From Rotaria macrura (Eukaryota > Rotifera > Eurotatoria > Philodinida > Philodinidae), in assembly GCA_900239685.1 (NCBI GenBank), contig OENT01000842.1, positions 1-64,000 on the forward strand: a stretch of 64,000 nucleotides of DNA, read 5' to 3'. Positions 25,801 through 39,647 of the stretch are shown in pieces; positions within the stretch are counted from its first letter, which is position 1, and each line of letters opens with the position of its first letter. The notes under the pieces were generated by a model that saw only the letters and a program-made list of their open reading frames with translations, made no database searches and was not told the DNA's origin. Position numbers and translations under genes: made by a program.

Positions 25801-28800
25801 GTTTTTCTAATATGCATATTTACACGTCAAATGAACAATTGAAAAGCAGCTAGATATGTGAAGAAATTCTCTCATTGGCACGGAATATGACCTGTTGAGT
25901 TTGAAATAGTTTTTCTTAGATCAACATAATTTACGATTGCTTACACAATATGTTTAACAGAATGTTTTTGAAAACGATGCATTTCTCTTTGATATGCCAT
26001 TATTGTATTATTACAATTTAGTTCGAAATTATCTCAATGTAAAGCAAAATTACAACCAGCAATTCTATCAAAATGTGAGCCTGTTGGAGCGAGCATTGTT
26101 GATCAAACACGTCGTTTTGTTGAACATATTAATATGTTGAAGTAAATTAGTCTTTTTATGTAAATTTATGTTTATTATATCCTTTCTGACTTTTTAATAG
26201 TACATTCATTCCGCCTATATCAACAAAAGAAAATGCTGAAAATTGGTCGAAACAAGGATATGATATAGTTGATGATATAGTCAATCTACGAAGAGAATTG
26301 ATTCATCAGATATCAGAAATAGTTGAAAATGAAATTGATGTATTAGAAAAAGAAGCTCGAATGATTCAAGTAAACATTGAGAATAGAATTGAACAAATAC
26401 TCAAATTTCATTTTATTCAATAGGATAAAGTACTTCAAACTCAAGTGTATAATGTTGAACAAACAGAAATGGTATTTGAAAGAGATATAAAACCATTATT
26501 TGAAGATCGAAAACAATTTGTACAAGACAATGTGATTGATCAAGCTGATGTAAGATGATATTTAATTGAATGAATAGACTAATTTAGGATACTTATTTGA
26601 GTATTTTATATTAATTCACTACTAAAGAAATAATTCATGGAATACATATGATGATAGAAAAAAGATGTACTGTTCGAATTTATTAAAACGAAATTCAAAC
26701 CTTTGTAGAAGACTTCTTTTTTCTTCATTTCGTAAACATCGAACCAATTTTACTACTCTAAACAATCTTTCAACTAAATTAATACTCTCAGCTCGAAAAG
26801 ACGGCAAAAGATGTAAAGTGTATAAAAATTTTCGAATGTGAGCACAGTATCAAATATAGAATTCATCAGATACGAAAGCACTCAATGGCTAGTGAATTAA
26901 TGAAATGTTTCTATTTTCGAACACGAATATTCATCGTGATTTCAACGAATTTATTTTATTCCATTATTTTACTAGTATATTAGAATCATGTTTCAGACAA
27001 ATTAACCGTCGTACTATTAAATGATTCTAGATTACAGCTGTTCACATTCATTCAGTGAATTTTCTCTTCAGGAATCGATACACACAGTTTGTCTCGTATT
27101 TATCTCAATGATAGCAAATGTTTTCATTTAACTCAGACTAATTATTAGAGTTTACGAGAAAGATTAAACATTGTGCTAGTCAATGAGTAAAGTCTGTCGT
27201 TTTTCATATTCTATTGTTGAATATCATTCCAACTCATTGATACAAACTGTATTGAAGACGATTGTGTTTGGTTGAAGTTGAATTGAATCTATTCTATAAT
27301 TGAAATATGATGTCTTACAGACTGTGTATGAACGATTAACAAATGCAATGTATAAAAAAATCGATCGTCTATTAAAATTTATTCACACACCAGCTGAACA
27401 ATGGGATGATCATCAACTTCAACTTGAACATGTTACCCAACAATTGCTTGACATGATGCGAGAATGTCGCCGACCTCATGATCTTCAAAATGAAGTAAGA
27501 ATGAAAATTTTCATCAAAATAACAACGTACGATCGTGTAATATTTTTAGAAAAAATTAACGAAACTCGATTCAACACTGGATGAGATGCGTAGTGCATCG
27601 AATGAAACAGCATTAGCTCGTTTACTAACAATGGCCTATGAACAGCTCGGAGCTATCAAAACAAGGTATAATATTCAACGTATCCATATATTCATGTAAA
27701 TAATTAAATAATATTCAATTTCAGTTATACCCAATTTTATGATATGGAACATGCCATCGTAAATAAATATTCCGATATGATTGCAGCAGAAGTTGAGCAG
27801 TATAAAACTAAAATGCTCAAGTATTTTCATGCTCGAGAAAAGCCCAAGAGCAATGATGAAGAAGCTTTTCTATCATCATCATCATCATCGTCACATGTGA
27901 ATCGACTCTTTTATACAACATCGATTGCACGAATCACCTATGAAATCGAAGGTTTTACTGTGCATGAATCAGAATTTACACAAACTAGCACAGGAATGGA
28001 CGATGATGCATCAACAGAACATAGTAGTAATAATGGTCACAGTCGTGTTCAAAGTGCATCCTACAATCAAGATCAAGCACAAACATTTATTACTGAAGAT
28101 ACAGGATCAACAATTGACATCGATTCGATTCCATATTATCGTTCGTTTGAAACACCATCGAATCTCATTCAATTAATTATGACTAAGTAGGATAACGATG
28201 AGTTTTTCTTTTTCATAACTTCATAATTAACCTTCTGACGATGCATACGATATTTGTCGTTTTTGTTATTAGTTTATGTCGTGCTTTTCTTGATTATTAT
28301 GATCAATGGCAAGAAGAGACAGCACGAAGAGCTCAAGCAGTTATGTATTCAAAACATGATGAACTTGATAAAGAAATGGATTTCCAAATGCATCTACATG
28401 AACCAAGACAAACACGTATTGAAACTGATATTCATAATGTTCGAGCAGGTAATCATATAAATATTTACCTCGCAATCGAAAGTCTAAGCAAAAACTAGTC
28501 ATATGCGTTCTATTGAGAAACACTCATGTGTCAAAGAATTTTTTCCATTAGCTGTGATATGGTAGTGAAGAAAAGTTTTAAAGTATAAAACGCTGATTGT
28601 ATTATGATCACTTTAGAGAAAGACTTTCTCGGCACATTGATGAATCTAGTATCAAACTGTGCAGCTTACTTTTGTTATGTATATATCGGTAGATAATGCT
28701 ACCCATGCACGTGTTCATAATACCTATTAAAACAAGATGTTTGTTATTTTTCTCCATTGGGCAATGTTCTACGCGACGATTGAATTAATTAGAACGTTTG

Positions 28801-31800
28801 CACTTGTCGAATCTTTGGAATATGAAAAATGACTGCGGATAAAAAGTCATAGATGCATGAAAATATGTCTTAACAAATAGCTCTCGTTGGTTATGTACAT
28901 GATTGTTCGATGATGAAATTCGTTTTGATCTAAAAATTTATTATTAAATAAGTTTTTTTTTTGTTTTATTTATTGAGATATGAATGAAACAAGCTTTTTG
29001 TTGCATACAGATGATGCACAGAATTTTATCCAATGGCAAAACGATTTCCTTGACAAGCAGATTTCTTTTGACATAAGAGAAATTTTAGAAGCCTTGATAG
29101 CAAGCTCTAGTTATCAGACTGCAAACTTTCAACAACAAAACAATACTTTCGTTTCGTTGATATCGTTTTGAACATTGAATGTTGATTAAACATACGAGCG
29201 CTAATTTCAGGTTGACCAAATATCAGAGTTATGTGTAAGAGTAAAAGACGCTTATGAAATGAACTTGTGTGATTAATTAGTGTCTTCATCTATGGATAGT
29301 TTAAAATCATAACCGTCAATACTATAATTTCATATGCGATAATTAATCGTACTGTAATTCAAAACGTAGCAAAATGACTGTTATTCCAAAGGAACAATTG
29401 ATGATCATAAATATACTTAGACTTAGTCTTGATTCTATAGAACTTGTATAATATGATGGAGTACTTCTGAAAAGTTACTTTTCTACTTAACAAGACTTTT
29501 GGAGCAGACATCTGTGTAATACATTGTTGAGATTTACACATCAAGAGTTTTTTTCTTGTCATGTAATCTGACTAAGTTTACGTTAACTCTGTTTTGTCAG
29601 ACAAAGTAGGATTGTGAATAATCGTGCACATCTCTATTTACGAAGAAACTATTCCAATAGTTATCGGGTGTTATTGTACAGTATTCGGTCGACAAATAAA
29701 ACCTGCTGAAGGATACACAAAACTCTTTCGAGTCGAAATATGATAGGAGGACTCAACTTTTCAAAAGTAACTCTTTGAAATTTTCAGAAAAATCAACTAA
29801 CAGAATTTCGATCTGAAGCACCATTCTTACTAAAGTTCTGATGGAGTTTGGACTATCCTATATATTTTTCATTCGAAGATAATGTTTTTCAATTGAAAAG
29901 AATATACCCATGTACCGAGATTGAGTTTTATTGGAAATTCAATCATTCATCAATATTCAAGTAGAAGTCTACTACTAAATTCTTCAGTAAGAATTTAGGA
30001 TGTAGAAAATTTATTATTTCGATTATCGTTTCACTCTTCAGTTCTGTTCGGGTGCGTTTTCTGAGCCGACATTGCCTGCTTATTTGTAGGTAGTTTAAGA
30101 AGTATATAAATGTTAAGATTCTTGTTTTACAAAGAAAACAAGTTATGTATGACTAAATTCTAAACAGTAAATATATTTATTGTAATAAATCACATCGTGA
30201 TCACTGAAAATAGCTTCATCGAATCATTTCAATATATTTTCTTTTCTCTTTCTGTTGAAAAACATATTAGCTGAACTTGTTATGCATGATGAACGAGTTG
30301 AACGTCATATTCGTGGTGTACAAGAAACATTGGAACAAACCGATGCTGATTATCGTCGAATGTTGAATGATTTTTCTCAATCAGTAGTTACATATAAAGA
30401 TGAAATATTTGGTTTAGAAACAGTCTTTATCAATGCAACGACAAGTGGTCGTCTTTTATCATTACAAGATCGTTTAACCAAACGACGTGATAATTTCATG
30501 GAAAATATTCGTATGTCATTGCGAACATTTCGTAAACGTTTCGATGATTCTATGCAATATTTGCGACAAGCAAATGTCAAATTTCGAAAATCATTCAAGT
30601 ATGATCTAGCAAAATACAATTAATGTTATTTCTAGTGTTCGAATTTATTTTTACTTCTGTATTTAGAATGTTTTCTGAAGGTGGAAATTTTAGTCGAGAT
30701 GAAATTGAAATTTATCGAAAAAAACTTGAAAAAACAGCTGGTCAAATAGATAAAGCTGAAACAGCTATATTGAAAGAAATGGAAAAATTAGAGAAGAAAC
30801 AATTAGAAGAGGCAAATAAAATAATGAATCAATTTCAGGAGCGGTAAACATTATCTAGATGAAACAAACAAAAGAGAGAAATATTCATTGAGAAAGTATA
30901 TTTTTTATCTAGTTTCAAAAATCACATGGCAGATTTAGTATTTATCGAAACATCAAATCGATGGATTAGTGAAACACAAGTTAAAATAAAATGTGAAGTT
31001 GCTGCTAGTAATCAACAATCAACGACATTCAAAAAGCTTGTTACATCATATCAAAATCAAATTGATTCTATTCTAAATCCTAATCTTGATAAACAGGTAT
31101 GAAAGAACAGAATGATAAAAATTGAATTGTATGCACTATCGAAAACTATTTCGTAGCTATAAGAAAGTATTTCCGATGAATCATAATTTATAAGTTTGTA
31201 TTACGAAAGAATGTATGATAGTCCTCAATGATTTTGACGTATGCTAAAAAAATATACTATCTGTATTGTGAGGAAAATGGCTCAGTCTCTTATCGATAAT
31301 GTTAGTATTTATAGAAGTCAATTGTTTTCTAGATTGAGCTTTTTGAAAAAGAAAGTATATGATTACGCATACAAGGTACTTTCTTAAATAGACAGTCCTT
31401 AATGGAAGCCACTGTAATCCTTTGTTTGAATAAACGTTCAATTTGGTACTCGTCAAATATTGTCTTTTGATTTCGATGAATTAAGATCTACAGATTCTTG
31501 AGTGTTTGAATCAAGATTTTAAAAGGATTTTGATGAATATGAGTTTGATATGCGTAGACACATTTCTATTGTGCGATTTTGGATTCTTTTCAAAAGATGC
31601 AGATGTTTTTTTTAAAATAGACATACTTAACAAAAATTGGTAAATGTTTTTTTTTTGTAGAATTTTATCAAGCTGAATTATCAATATGCATAGTTGTGAA
31701 GAGATGAGTTTTCAAAAGAAAAAGGCCCATACAATAATTTAGAAGCCATAATTATTCACTTTCTATCCATTTGTTGTTTAAACTGTGAAGTCTGTCTGAC

Positions 31801-34800
31801 ATCTGAGGATGAACGTGATTTAGACTACTAATGTGCTCAATGTCACAAAGGCTCGAACATAATTTCTGTTTAGTGAAACAATCTTATTCAATGTTTAGTT
31901 CATTGAGCATTTCGATACTTATACAGAAAATTATTTTTCAAAACAATATGACCCATCGCAGAAACGACGAGACTTCTAAATTTATTTTGGAGTTTGTACT
32001 TCGATATTTGTTCTTATTGGCAGATATCATTGTATCAGATACGCATTTATCTAGAATAATTTTATGTCGAAAAAATTGATAACTTATGATTCATTGCAAA
32101 TTCTTTTCTCAATCAGTCTACATTGAACATATATGTTGCATTCAAAAAAGTCATAGTATCTGAATCCATCGTTACAATGAAAGTATTCTTTTTCATTTTT
32201 TCTTCAAAATAGCCATCAACATTAGGTGATGTTCGTGAATTGTTTCAACAAATTATCTTAGGAAGTTATGAAAGAGCATTATATTTAAAATGTCTCAATA
32301 ATGAATTACTCATACCAGCGTCATTAATAGCAATACTCAAAAATAAAGGATTACTTTCAGAAGGTAATTTCGTTGATTTTGATATTATTTCTATTGTATT
32401 TTCGATTCATTTAGAGGAATTAGTTAATGATTTATCGAATACTCAAAATGGAGATGAAGCAATCATCTCTCGAAGACCGTCAAGAATGAGTGCTAGTGTT
32501 ACAAGTAATGTTGATGAAGTTAAATCAGTTAAATTCGCATCGACGCCATCACCTGCAATGACATCAATATCGAGAAATAAAGTCGGTTCAGCTCTAATCG
32601 TTGCTCTCACTGGTGGACATCCGGAAGATATAAATACGATTTCAACTATTCGAACTCTTCTTCAGTTTGTCATTTTTTTTTAGAAAAAATGCAATCATTT
32701 TTTTGTTTCGTGTTTTTTTTTTCTATAGCAAAACTGAACAAGCAGACTCGGATGAAATCGTTGAACCAGGTGTACCTGCTGCTTTAGGTTTGTATGTGAT
32801 ACATTTGAATGGTGGAAGATCTTTTCCTACGGAAGTGATCAGAATATATAGTAGTTTCTCAAAATCAAACATTCATATTCGTGTTTTGTCATAGAAATGC
32901 GATAGGCACGGGGCAATATTTCTTGTCTTAATTGCAGGATACGTAGATATTAAAAGCTATTTCAAGTTTAATATATATGAATCAGGTTATGTTATTTCGT
33001 GTAACTGTTAAATATTACATTTTCGTATTCACGTGAATGTCGAAAATTTGACAGCAATAAGTATGTAGGAATATTTGTTTTCAAGAAGAAAGAAAACTTG
33101 AAACAGTCTTCCTTGATAGTTTGCAGATTTGTGAACTCCTAAGTGATAGTTCATCTCATGCCAAATTAATTATTGTCAAGACGAAAGAAATTCAACGATT
33201 TTTGACTATTGAAAATAGCATCTTCAACTAAGACGAATCTTTCATCATATTGTTAAATTTTTCATAACTGGACCGATGTCAAAAATGTTTACTTCTCCTA
33301 AATGAATCATTGTATTATGGCATTCAGTATCTATAGAATCAGTAACTTTCAAGATGCAAGTTTTTTGTATACTGACGAACAGATTGAAAGGTGTTGATAC
33401 TAATTCATTTCATTAAGTTCGTTCTTTTGAGTCTTGAAAAACGTTACATTTTCAATTTATTCAGAAATCAATTTTGCACGGTACGCTTATCTTAGCATGA
33501 TTGATTAGATTGGACTTTTCAAAAAGTAAATCTACATAAGTTTTATTATTGCAATTAATCCTGAGAAACTCTTAGCATGTCGACGTACAGAAATAGACAT
33601 TCCTAATGTAAAAATAGTGAGAAACTTTGTTTTACAATCGAATTTCTGTGTCAATCTCGACATCAACTGGCACACATAGTTGCTGGAATTCTTGACTATC
33701 AAGTATATAGATCTTTACTCGCTAAAGAGTATTTTTCTTAAGATTTTATCCTTTTCTACTATCTTTAAAAAGAACAGAAGAATTATATTAAAGGAAAATA
33801 ATATATTGTAAAATGATTTCAATCAACAGATAAGAATTTCGTTCCTGTGATTTTAGGTGCAACTACACGTTCAATAGCATCAGGTTCATCATCACGTTCA
33901 TCGATCACAAAAAAGTCAAGTGCTAATCAAAAAAATCGAAGTTCATCACATAAAGGGTAATCATCTCTTTTCTATTTAAAATATCACCGATGGATTTTCT
34001 TAGATCAGTAGCTGATGAAGCAACACCAGTTGTTAAACGAGAGAGACCAAGTCGTGCTAAGACACGCGAAGAAATCTACGGGCTTTATTGTACATTTGGT
34101 GAAAAGAAGCATTCTGGTCAAGATTTTCTATCGAAAATTTTAAATACTTTACGTGAAGCAACTGAAGGTTTACTTACTAATGCTGAAGTAAACAAACAAA
34201 AAATAAAAATTATCATAGATTTTTATCTTATTTGATCTTTCTAGATCTACTATAAAGAAAAAGGTCCTCGGCCAGTGACACGTCCTCAAGCACTGCGAGA
34301 AAAATTCGATGAATATGTTCTAAGCATGATTGAAAAATTAAAAAGCTATGAAGATCAATGTCGTACTTTTCATGAAAATTCAATCAATGGTTTTTATTCT
34401 CTTCTTCGATTGTCAATTTCAAAAGACAACATTGTTATTTTCCTTTCGTAGAATTTCGTGCGATGCTTGAATCAATCGAACGTGCATCATCGTTGATGGC
34501 TAAAATTGAACTCGATGAACAAATTGAACAAGCAGAAAAAGTACTTAACGATATAAAACGACAATTCGATACAACCATCGATAAGAAATTAAATGAAGAT
34601 GATACAGAGAAATTCAAAAATTTTGAACAACTTCGTCCAACACTTGGTCATCCGGCACGAAAAAGAGAACTAGACGATATTAGTAATCGAGAAAAAATAC
34701 GTCAAGAGGAACTTCAAAAAACTGTTACTCAATTTCGATCGAATACTATTGTACGTAATCATATTTAAGATGAGATCGAAGAAGAAAAAAGAAAATCTCA

Positions 34801-35670
34801 TTTATTTATTTATTTAGGAAGACATTCAAACAAATGGACAAGCAACAATCGATGGATTAGCAACAAATGCTGAACGTTTACTTATTCTTTTTGATGATAT
34901 TTTAACAGCTGATGAAATAACACGGACAAGTAGTAGAAGATGATTATTCGTAAGATTAAAGAATAATGCTTAGAAATATTTAGAAATACCTCCTGTTAAA
35001 CAACCTCTCGATGAATTAATAAGACGTCAACAATCAGGACGACCTTTAGAAGACGTTGAACCAATGCCAATGATTGAACGAAAACCTGGTCATTGGACAG
35101 GTATGTCATGAAGTATCTTGAAATGAATTGAAAATTTCATAAAACTAAACTAGAGTTTACTTTCAAATGTTCTAAAGGAAAGAATTTTGTCCGATTGTTT
35201 CTATTCTTAATCATACTTCAAGAGTTACTGAAGTTACGGAATGTTTTCTTGATGCAAGCTTCATGAATTAATTGCACTCATAATAATTGATTTCAATGTT
35301 TTGAACAGGCTTGCCATTACTTGATGAGAATTTAAATCGACGACGTGAATCAGCCATGGCGGGGAAAAAGCGTGCTTCCGTTACAAGTCAACGACAGAAA
35401 GCATCAGCTTCTATTGTGACACAAAAGACAACATTACCTCAGATGGAAACTGTTGCACAGCGCAATCTTGCTTATCAGGTAGAAAATTTTCTTTGTTCGA
35501 AAATTTTTTTAATCAATGTATTTGGCTTATCGTAGAGATATAAAGAAGTATTTTCTCGTACTTTATCCGATATTGAAAATCGTTGCACAACAATCATAAC
35601 TGATATTGAACGCCATCGATTACATTGGCATGCATCGATTGAAAAATTACAGCAATTAAGAACATGTTGA
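19811..35670 (+). CDS. CCDC180: CCDC180 homologue, large coiled-coil protein
   Basis: Coiled-coil domain-containing protein 180, a conserved animal protein of ill-defined role, often linked to cilia. Shared landmarks: N-terminal NNKVYRQLFDGQVQL; KREWLSSLPF; MHLHEPRQTRIETDIHNVRA; MFSEGGNFSRDEIEIY; a block from MADLVFIET to VKIKCEVA; long charged helices between. Exons: 19811-19888, 19945-20056, 22140-22212, 22277-22374, 22463-22593, 22653-22719, 22790-22871, 24511-24645, 24719-24814, 24906-25069, 26022-26141, 26201-26369, 26424-26549, 27321-27494, 27550-27665, 27725-28186, 28273-28448, 30271-30598, 30667-30843, 30913-31096, 32213-32363, 32415-32664, 32729-32787, 33857-33956, 34004-34187, 34245-34389, 34452-34750, 34818-34929, 34984-35100, 35309-35478, 35537-35670. 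Phases agree except 22871 to 24511, so one exon of 3n+1 nt is missing there (candidate about 22966-23022). Total about 1,600 codons, like mammalian CCDC180. A Ser tract (TCA repeat) is at about 27868. Confidence 0.9.
20128..20258 (+). CDS. Possible alternative terminal exon of CCDC180
   Basis: Inside CCDC180 intron 2 a good acceptor (tttttttctag, ending 20127) is followed by a frame in the right phase to join exon 2 (CAC G + TT). It runs 43 codons, containing KELPLRYLMIECLFRD and VIGRHMSIDLM, to a TAG at 20256-20258. AATAAA follows at about 20355, about 100 bp on. A transcript ending here would encode a protein of about 106 residues carrying only the CCDC180 N-terminus. The piece resembles nothing I recognise; it could be chance. 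Confidence 0.35.
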
Positions 35671-35716
35671 ACAAAGAATATATTCATATATATATTTTTT
35701 TTCTCCTCTTTTGTTT

Positions 35717-35724
35717 TAATAAAA
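35717..35724 (+). promoter_or_regulatory. Polyadenylation signal of CCDC180
   Basis: AATAAA in the stretch ttttaataaaat, about 50 bp after the CCDC180 stop codon, followed by a T/G-rich stretch (gtggggtctgttgggttttt). Typical animal 3' processing layout. Confidence 0.65.
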
Positions 35725-36461
35725 TTATAAGTGGGGTCTGTTGGGTTTTTTTTGCACAAACTGTGATTTTGACCATTTACTAATAACAAGTGATTCACTT
35801 TCTTACAACATTCACATAGGAAAGAAAAATAATCATTGATTTTAGTTGAATAAATAAAAATACTCTTCATCGTTTTATATGTTTAATAAAAACTTTGCGA
35901 TGGAAAGGAGTAAATCTAAATTTTCAAAAGTTTTAAGAAAGCTTTTTGCTTGGTTTGCAACGCTACAAAGTTAGATACGTAGATAATATGCTTAATAGCT
36001 AAACGCTGACAGTCATCTCTGCGTCTTACATTTCTACAGATAACATAATTCAAGAAAAAAAGAAAGTTCAGTCATCATTCATTTTGTTTTTAGAAATATT
36101 TCTCTATTAAAACACAGGATGCTTCCTCAAATTCGACTATAGAACAAGATACAGAACGGAAAATGACGTACAGAATGATAATACGTGTACTATTTCTTTG
36201 TCAGTACATGCCATTGATTTGAGGAATATTCTAAAACTTTCAGCAATATTCATTGTTTTCTTCTGCGACCATTGATTGTAGTCGTTGATTCTTCTAATCG
36301 TGCCTATCATTGAATTATGAACGAGTAACTTCCTACCGATTTTACACTTCATCGATATGCTTAAGATCATGGCAATTGACTTGCTAGAAAATATTTCCAA
36401 TCACGAACTCTCTGTTTAGTTTTCCCCCATTTGAAAAAAAAGATATAAAAAAATCAGTTTT
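35725..36461. other. Intergenic, nothing recognised
   Basis: AT-rich sequence with short chance ORFs only (87 codons on the minus strand at 36400-36137, no motif). No RNA gene or element seen. Confidence 0.45.
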
Positions 36462-36502
36462 AATAATCAAAAAATCGATTACAAATCGATTTTTTGATTA
36501 TT
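36462..36502. repeat. Perfect 19-bp palindrome, 3-nt loop
   Basis: The left arm aataatcaaaaaatcgatt (36462-36480) is exactly matched by its reverse complement at 36484-36502, with loop ACA. The arms are AT-rich, with ATCGAT next to the loop. A perfect 19-bp match is unlikely by chance. It sits about 210 bp before the inverted-repeat element at 36.7 kb and may be part of the same insertion or a separate small hairpin element. Confidence 0.85.
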
Positions 36503-36714
36503 TTTTTCTACATGGGCCGTTCATTAGTCTCGTCTATGGTTTTAATTCAGAGAAAACTACTATATCTCTTCAGAAATTCAAGAGATCAATGATTAAGATG
36601 AAGTGTTTTCCCCAGTTACTCATTAAATTTTTTCTATGGATGCTCGAGTTAATAGTTGTAGTTTTTAATACACTTTAAGAATTCTGAGTTATGCTAGCCT
36701 TCGGGAGCACTGTG

Positions 36715-37600
36715 ATGATCGTTCTTAAGGCCTCCCCCACCCCTCAAAAAAAGTCGATTCGCGTCAAAAAAATGAAAATTGAGATAACACTATGAGGTGA
36801 TAGCCCATGTTCTGCTCTTTCAGAATCACTATAGTTTTTTGTCCAAAGACCATATTTTGACCGAAATTTTTAGTGATCTTTGAGAGGTCTCTATGTCAAA
36901 AACGATTTTGTTAAAGTTAGGTCTTTGATCTGTAATTACTGATTAATTAACAATTAATTAAGCACTCAGTGTGTGCAAAATTAAAAGTTAAGTAGAACAA
37001 GTTAGGTCAGTTTCCTCAAAAAATCGCGTGAAAATTGCAGAAAATTTAAAAAAACAGCAAAAAATTTTCGAAAAAATGTGTTTATGCTTTTCCATTTTCC
37101 ATCCTAGTTATTTTGCCTTCAACTATGTTTTTTCGAAAAAATTTTTACCATTCGATAGAGCATGCAAAGACGCAGGGCAACTCGTGCTCCGATTTTTGAA
37201 AAAGCTTTTTTTATACCCAAAAAAGATCGCCTACAAAATTCACTTGCAGTTTTTTGGCCTTTTTTCACGGACTTTGAATTGTGGAAACGTTTTTGGCTTA
37301 CAGAATGTTTTTTTTAATCGAAGCACGGGATGCCCTGTATATTTGCATGCTCTATCGAATGGTAAAAAAAATTTTCCGAAAAAACATAGTTTAACGCAAA
37401 ATAACTAGGATGGAAAATAGGTCATTTTAAGCCAGTGTTCACTTTATAACTTCCTTAAACTTGCATATTTCGGGCTGAAATTTTTATCGTAGACTACCCG
37501 CTCCAGTCCTAACATATCCTGAAAATTTCAGCCGATTTGGATTTTCTTTGACGAAAATTTACTTTTGAGGGGGGGGGGGGCGGTTAAGAATGAAGATAAT
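36715..37600. mobile_element. Non-autonomous element with terminal and internal inverted repeats
   Basis: The left end (gttcttaaggcctcccccac... then CCTCAAAA, TTCGCGTCAAA) recurs inverted at the right end (TTTGACGAAAAT, TTTTGAGG, a G run of about 12, then GGTTAAGAATG), giving degenerate terminal repeats of about 45-55 bp. Inside, about 37095-37168 and 37343-37417 are long near-identical inverted repeats that share CATCCTAGTTATTTTG, ACTATGTTTTTTCG and TACCATTCGATAGAGCATGC. The 126-codon ORF across the hairpin (37028-37408) is probably a by-product. Layout fits a MITE or foldback DNA element; target duplication not resolved. Confidence 0.6.
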
Positions 37601-39647
37601 TAATCGTGGTTTAATTAACGGACGATCAGAACACATGATTATTTATCAGTCCTATTTTATTGTTCGTTTTAAACAAAGTTCATTTCAACTTCTACAGAAA
37701 ACATGTACTCATAATTTCTAAATTTTCATATTCCACAACTCTTTTTGCGAATATTCTATGTCAATTAATGACATTCTGCATATAAACTTGCTAAGTTTTA
37801 AAGTTAGATATCAAAGATTTTGTTGTGAAAGAATCAAGGTGAGAGAATACTTCTGATAAATAACACGAAAAGAATGAACTTTTTTATCTGTCTATCATAA
37901 TCCATTGTTGAATTCATACGTTGTTCTACAAGATATTCAGAAAAATTGAATCGAAAACTAAAAAAAGATTTGCAACGGGTCGTTTCTTGAAATCACCTTA
38001 CTTTCGATTCAGACTCATTTTTCTTTTGGAAAATCCAGTTTGATCGATCAACAACGATAAGAACACATCAAATTTATATAATTTAATGGAATGAATACAA
38101 AAAATCGCAGACTCTCTCCTATGTTTTATTGGCATCGTATCTGGACGAGTCATGGAAGAATTTTCAATACTTAATCTTTGGCAAAATTTTCGTTTCGATG
38201 TTGTTGAAAGCAAAACTTCAACATTGTTTGGTGCTTTTAGAATTTTCTTTTAAAATTATGAAATATCTGCATAAAAATAGACATGAACTTTGTACCGATA
38301 ATCTCATACCATGGTTCGTTTATAAATTAAATAGAGTTTTGAAAAAAGTATTACATGATAATAAGATAATAACTATAAAGAATAAGTCAAAGTAGAAACT
38401 TCAACTATCTAGTGTTTCATTTTCATGATGCTGGATACATGTCCAAGGCTTGATAATTTATAGAGGTGAAGAATATGCAATGTCCAGTCTCATTGAAACT
38501 GATTTTATGTTTATTTTCAATAATTTCTGTCACATCCCCAATGTCATATCGTATTCATTTTTACGGTCAATTATATTATTCTATTTACACAACTTCTCTC
38601 AGGCAGATCTTGATCATTTAGAAACGAATTATGATCTTAGTAAAATTCGAAAACTTCCTTTCTTTTATTATATTGCGTTAAGGTATTACATGATTGAAAA
38701 TTGCCTGCAATACAAATTTGTTCAAATAGGCTTCGAGCAGTATCGCATAAGATTCATTCCTGTTGTCACTAAATTTGAACACATTAGAATTAAATAATTA
38801 AGATAAAATGCTCGATATCAACTCCTGAAATCATGAGGTAATTTAATTCGATTTACATATTAGTGAAAAAATCAGAAATCTTCTGATTGAATCAAATCAT
38901 TCAATATATGTATGTGGTACTATCGTAATCGACGAGAAAGATATTATGAAATTATCGTTTTCATTTATTTTTTGCTTCTTCATGGATGACTGAGTTAATT
39001 TTCTTGTGCACAAAATCTTATTTCAAATCAATCATTGAACTAGACTAGTGAATCACCGTAATCGAATCCATGTCTGTGATTATTTACAGCATCATGGGAC
39101 AGAAATAGAAAGTTTACTTCAGTCCCAATAGAAATCGTGTATACCTATTAGACAAAGATGCTTTAAATAATCAGCCTAAAGCATAGTGTGTAATCGATTA
39201 CACTCCTCCCTCTAGTACTGAACCAGTCCTTAAATTTTTCGCTAAGTACACTCCTAACAAAATAAAAGAATGATTTATTTGCAAAGCTTTAGAAAAATAA
39301 ACCTTGGGTCTTCTATATTGACTATCTGTAATGATAAATAATCATAAAAATGGTTGTGAGGTTTTTTTGCACACATTTTAAATAAATATACATGTATATA
39401 TATATAATCAATTTTATCTACATTCAACACCGAGTAACAGTGATGCATAGATAGATTTTTGCTTGAGAAAAGAAAAAGAATATGGCAAGCGCTCGTCTAT
39501 TTTTTCCTTTTCCTTTTTCTCTGGTACTGAGGTCCGACGTTGTTCGATTGTTTCATTTCTTTTCTTCTGCGCAGAAAAATAGCGGTCGAGTGAGTCATAT
39601 ATTCTTAGCATTATTGATACAAATTTTTCACAACAATCTTCATCACT
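37601..39647. other. Intergenic, with a doubtful ORF pair and the DDO upstream region
   Basis: Two plus-strand ORFs (38129-38395, 88 codons; 38450-38797, 115 codons) lie 54 nt apart and are rich in aromatic and hydrophobic residues, for example PFFYYIALRYYMIE. I recognise neither and found no convincing splice joining them; a decayed gene or chance are both possible. From about 39480 the sequence becomes more CpG-rich, consistent with the promoter and 5' UTR of the oxidase gene starting at 39648. Confidence 0.4.

Noticed and set aside
32364-32414. Reading through 32364-32414 as CCDC180 coding sequence
   Set aside because: The frame is open, but a donor (gtaattt) and acceptor (catttag) flank a T-rich segment of typical intron length and the join keeps phase, so an intron is more likely. 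Both versions remain possible.
37028-37408. 126-codon ORF
   Set aside because: Runs through both arms of an inverted repeat; the composition comes from the repeat rather than a protein.
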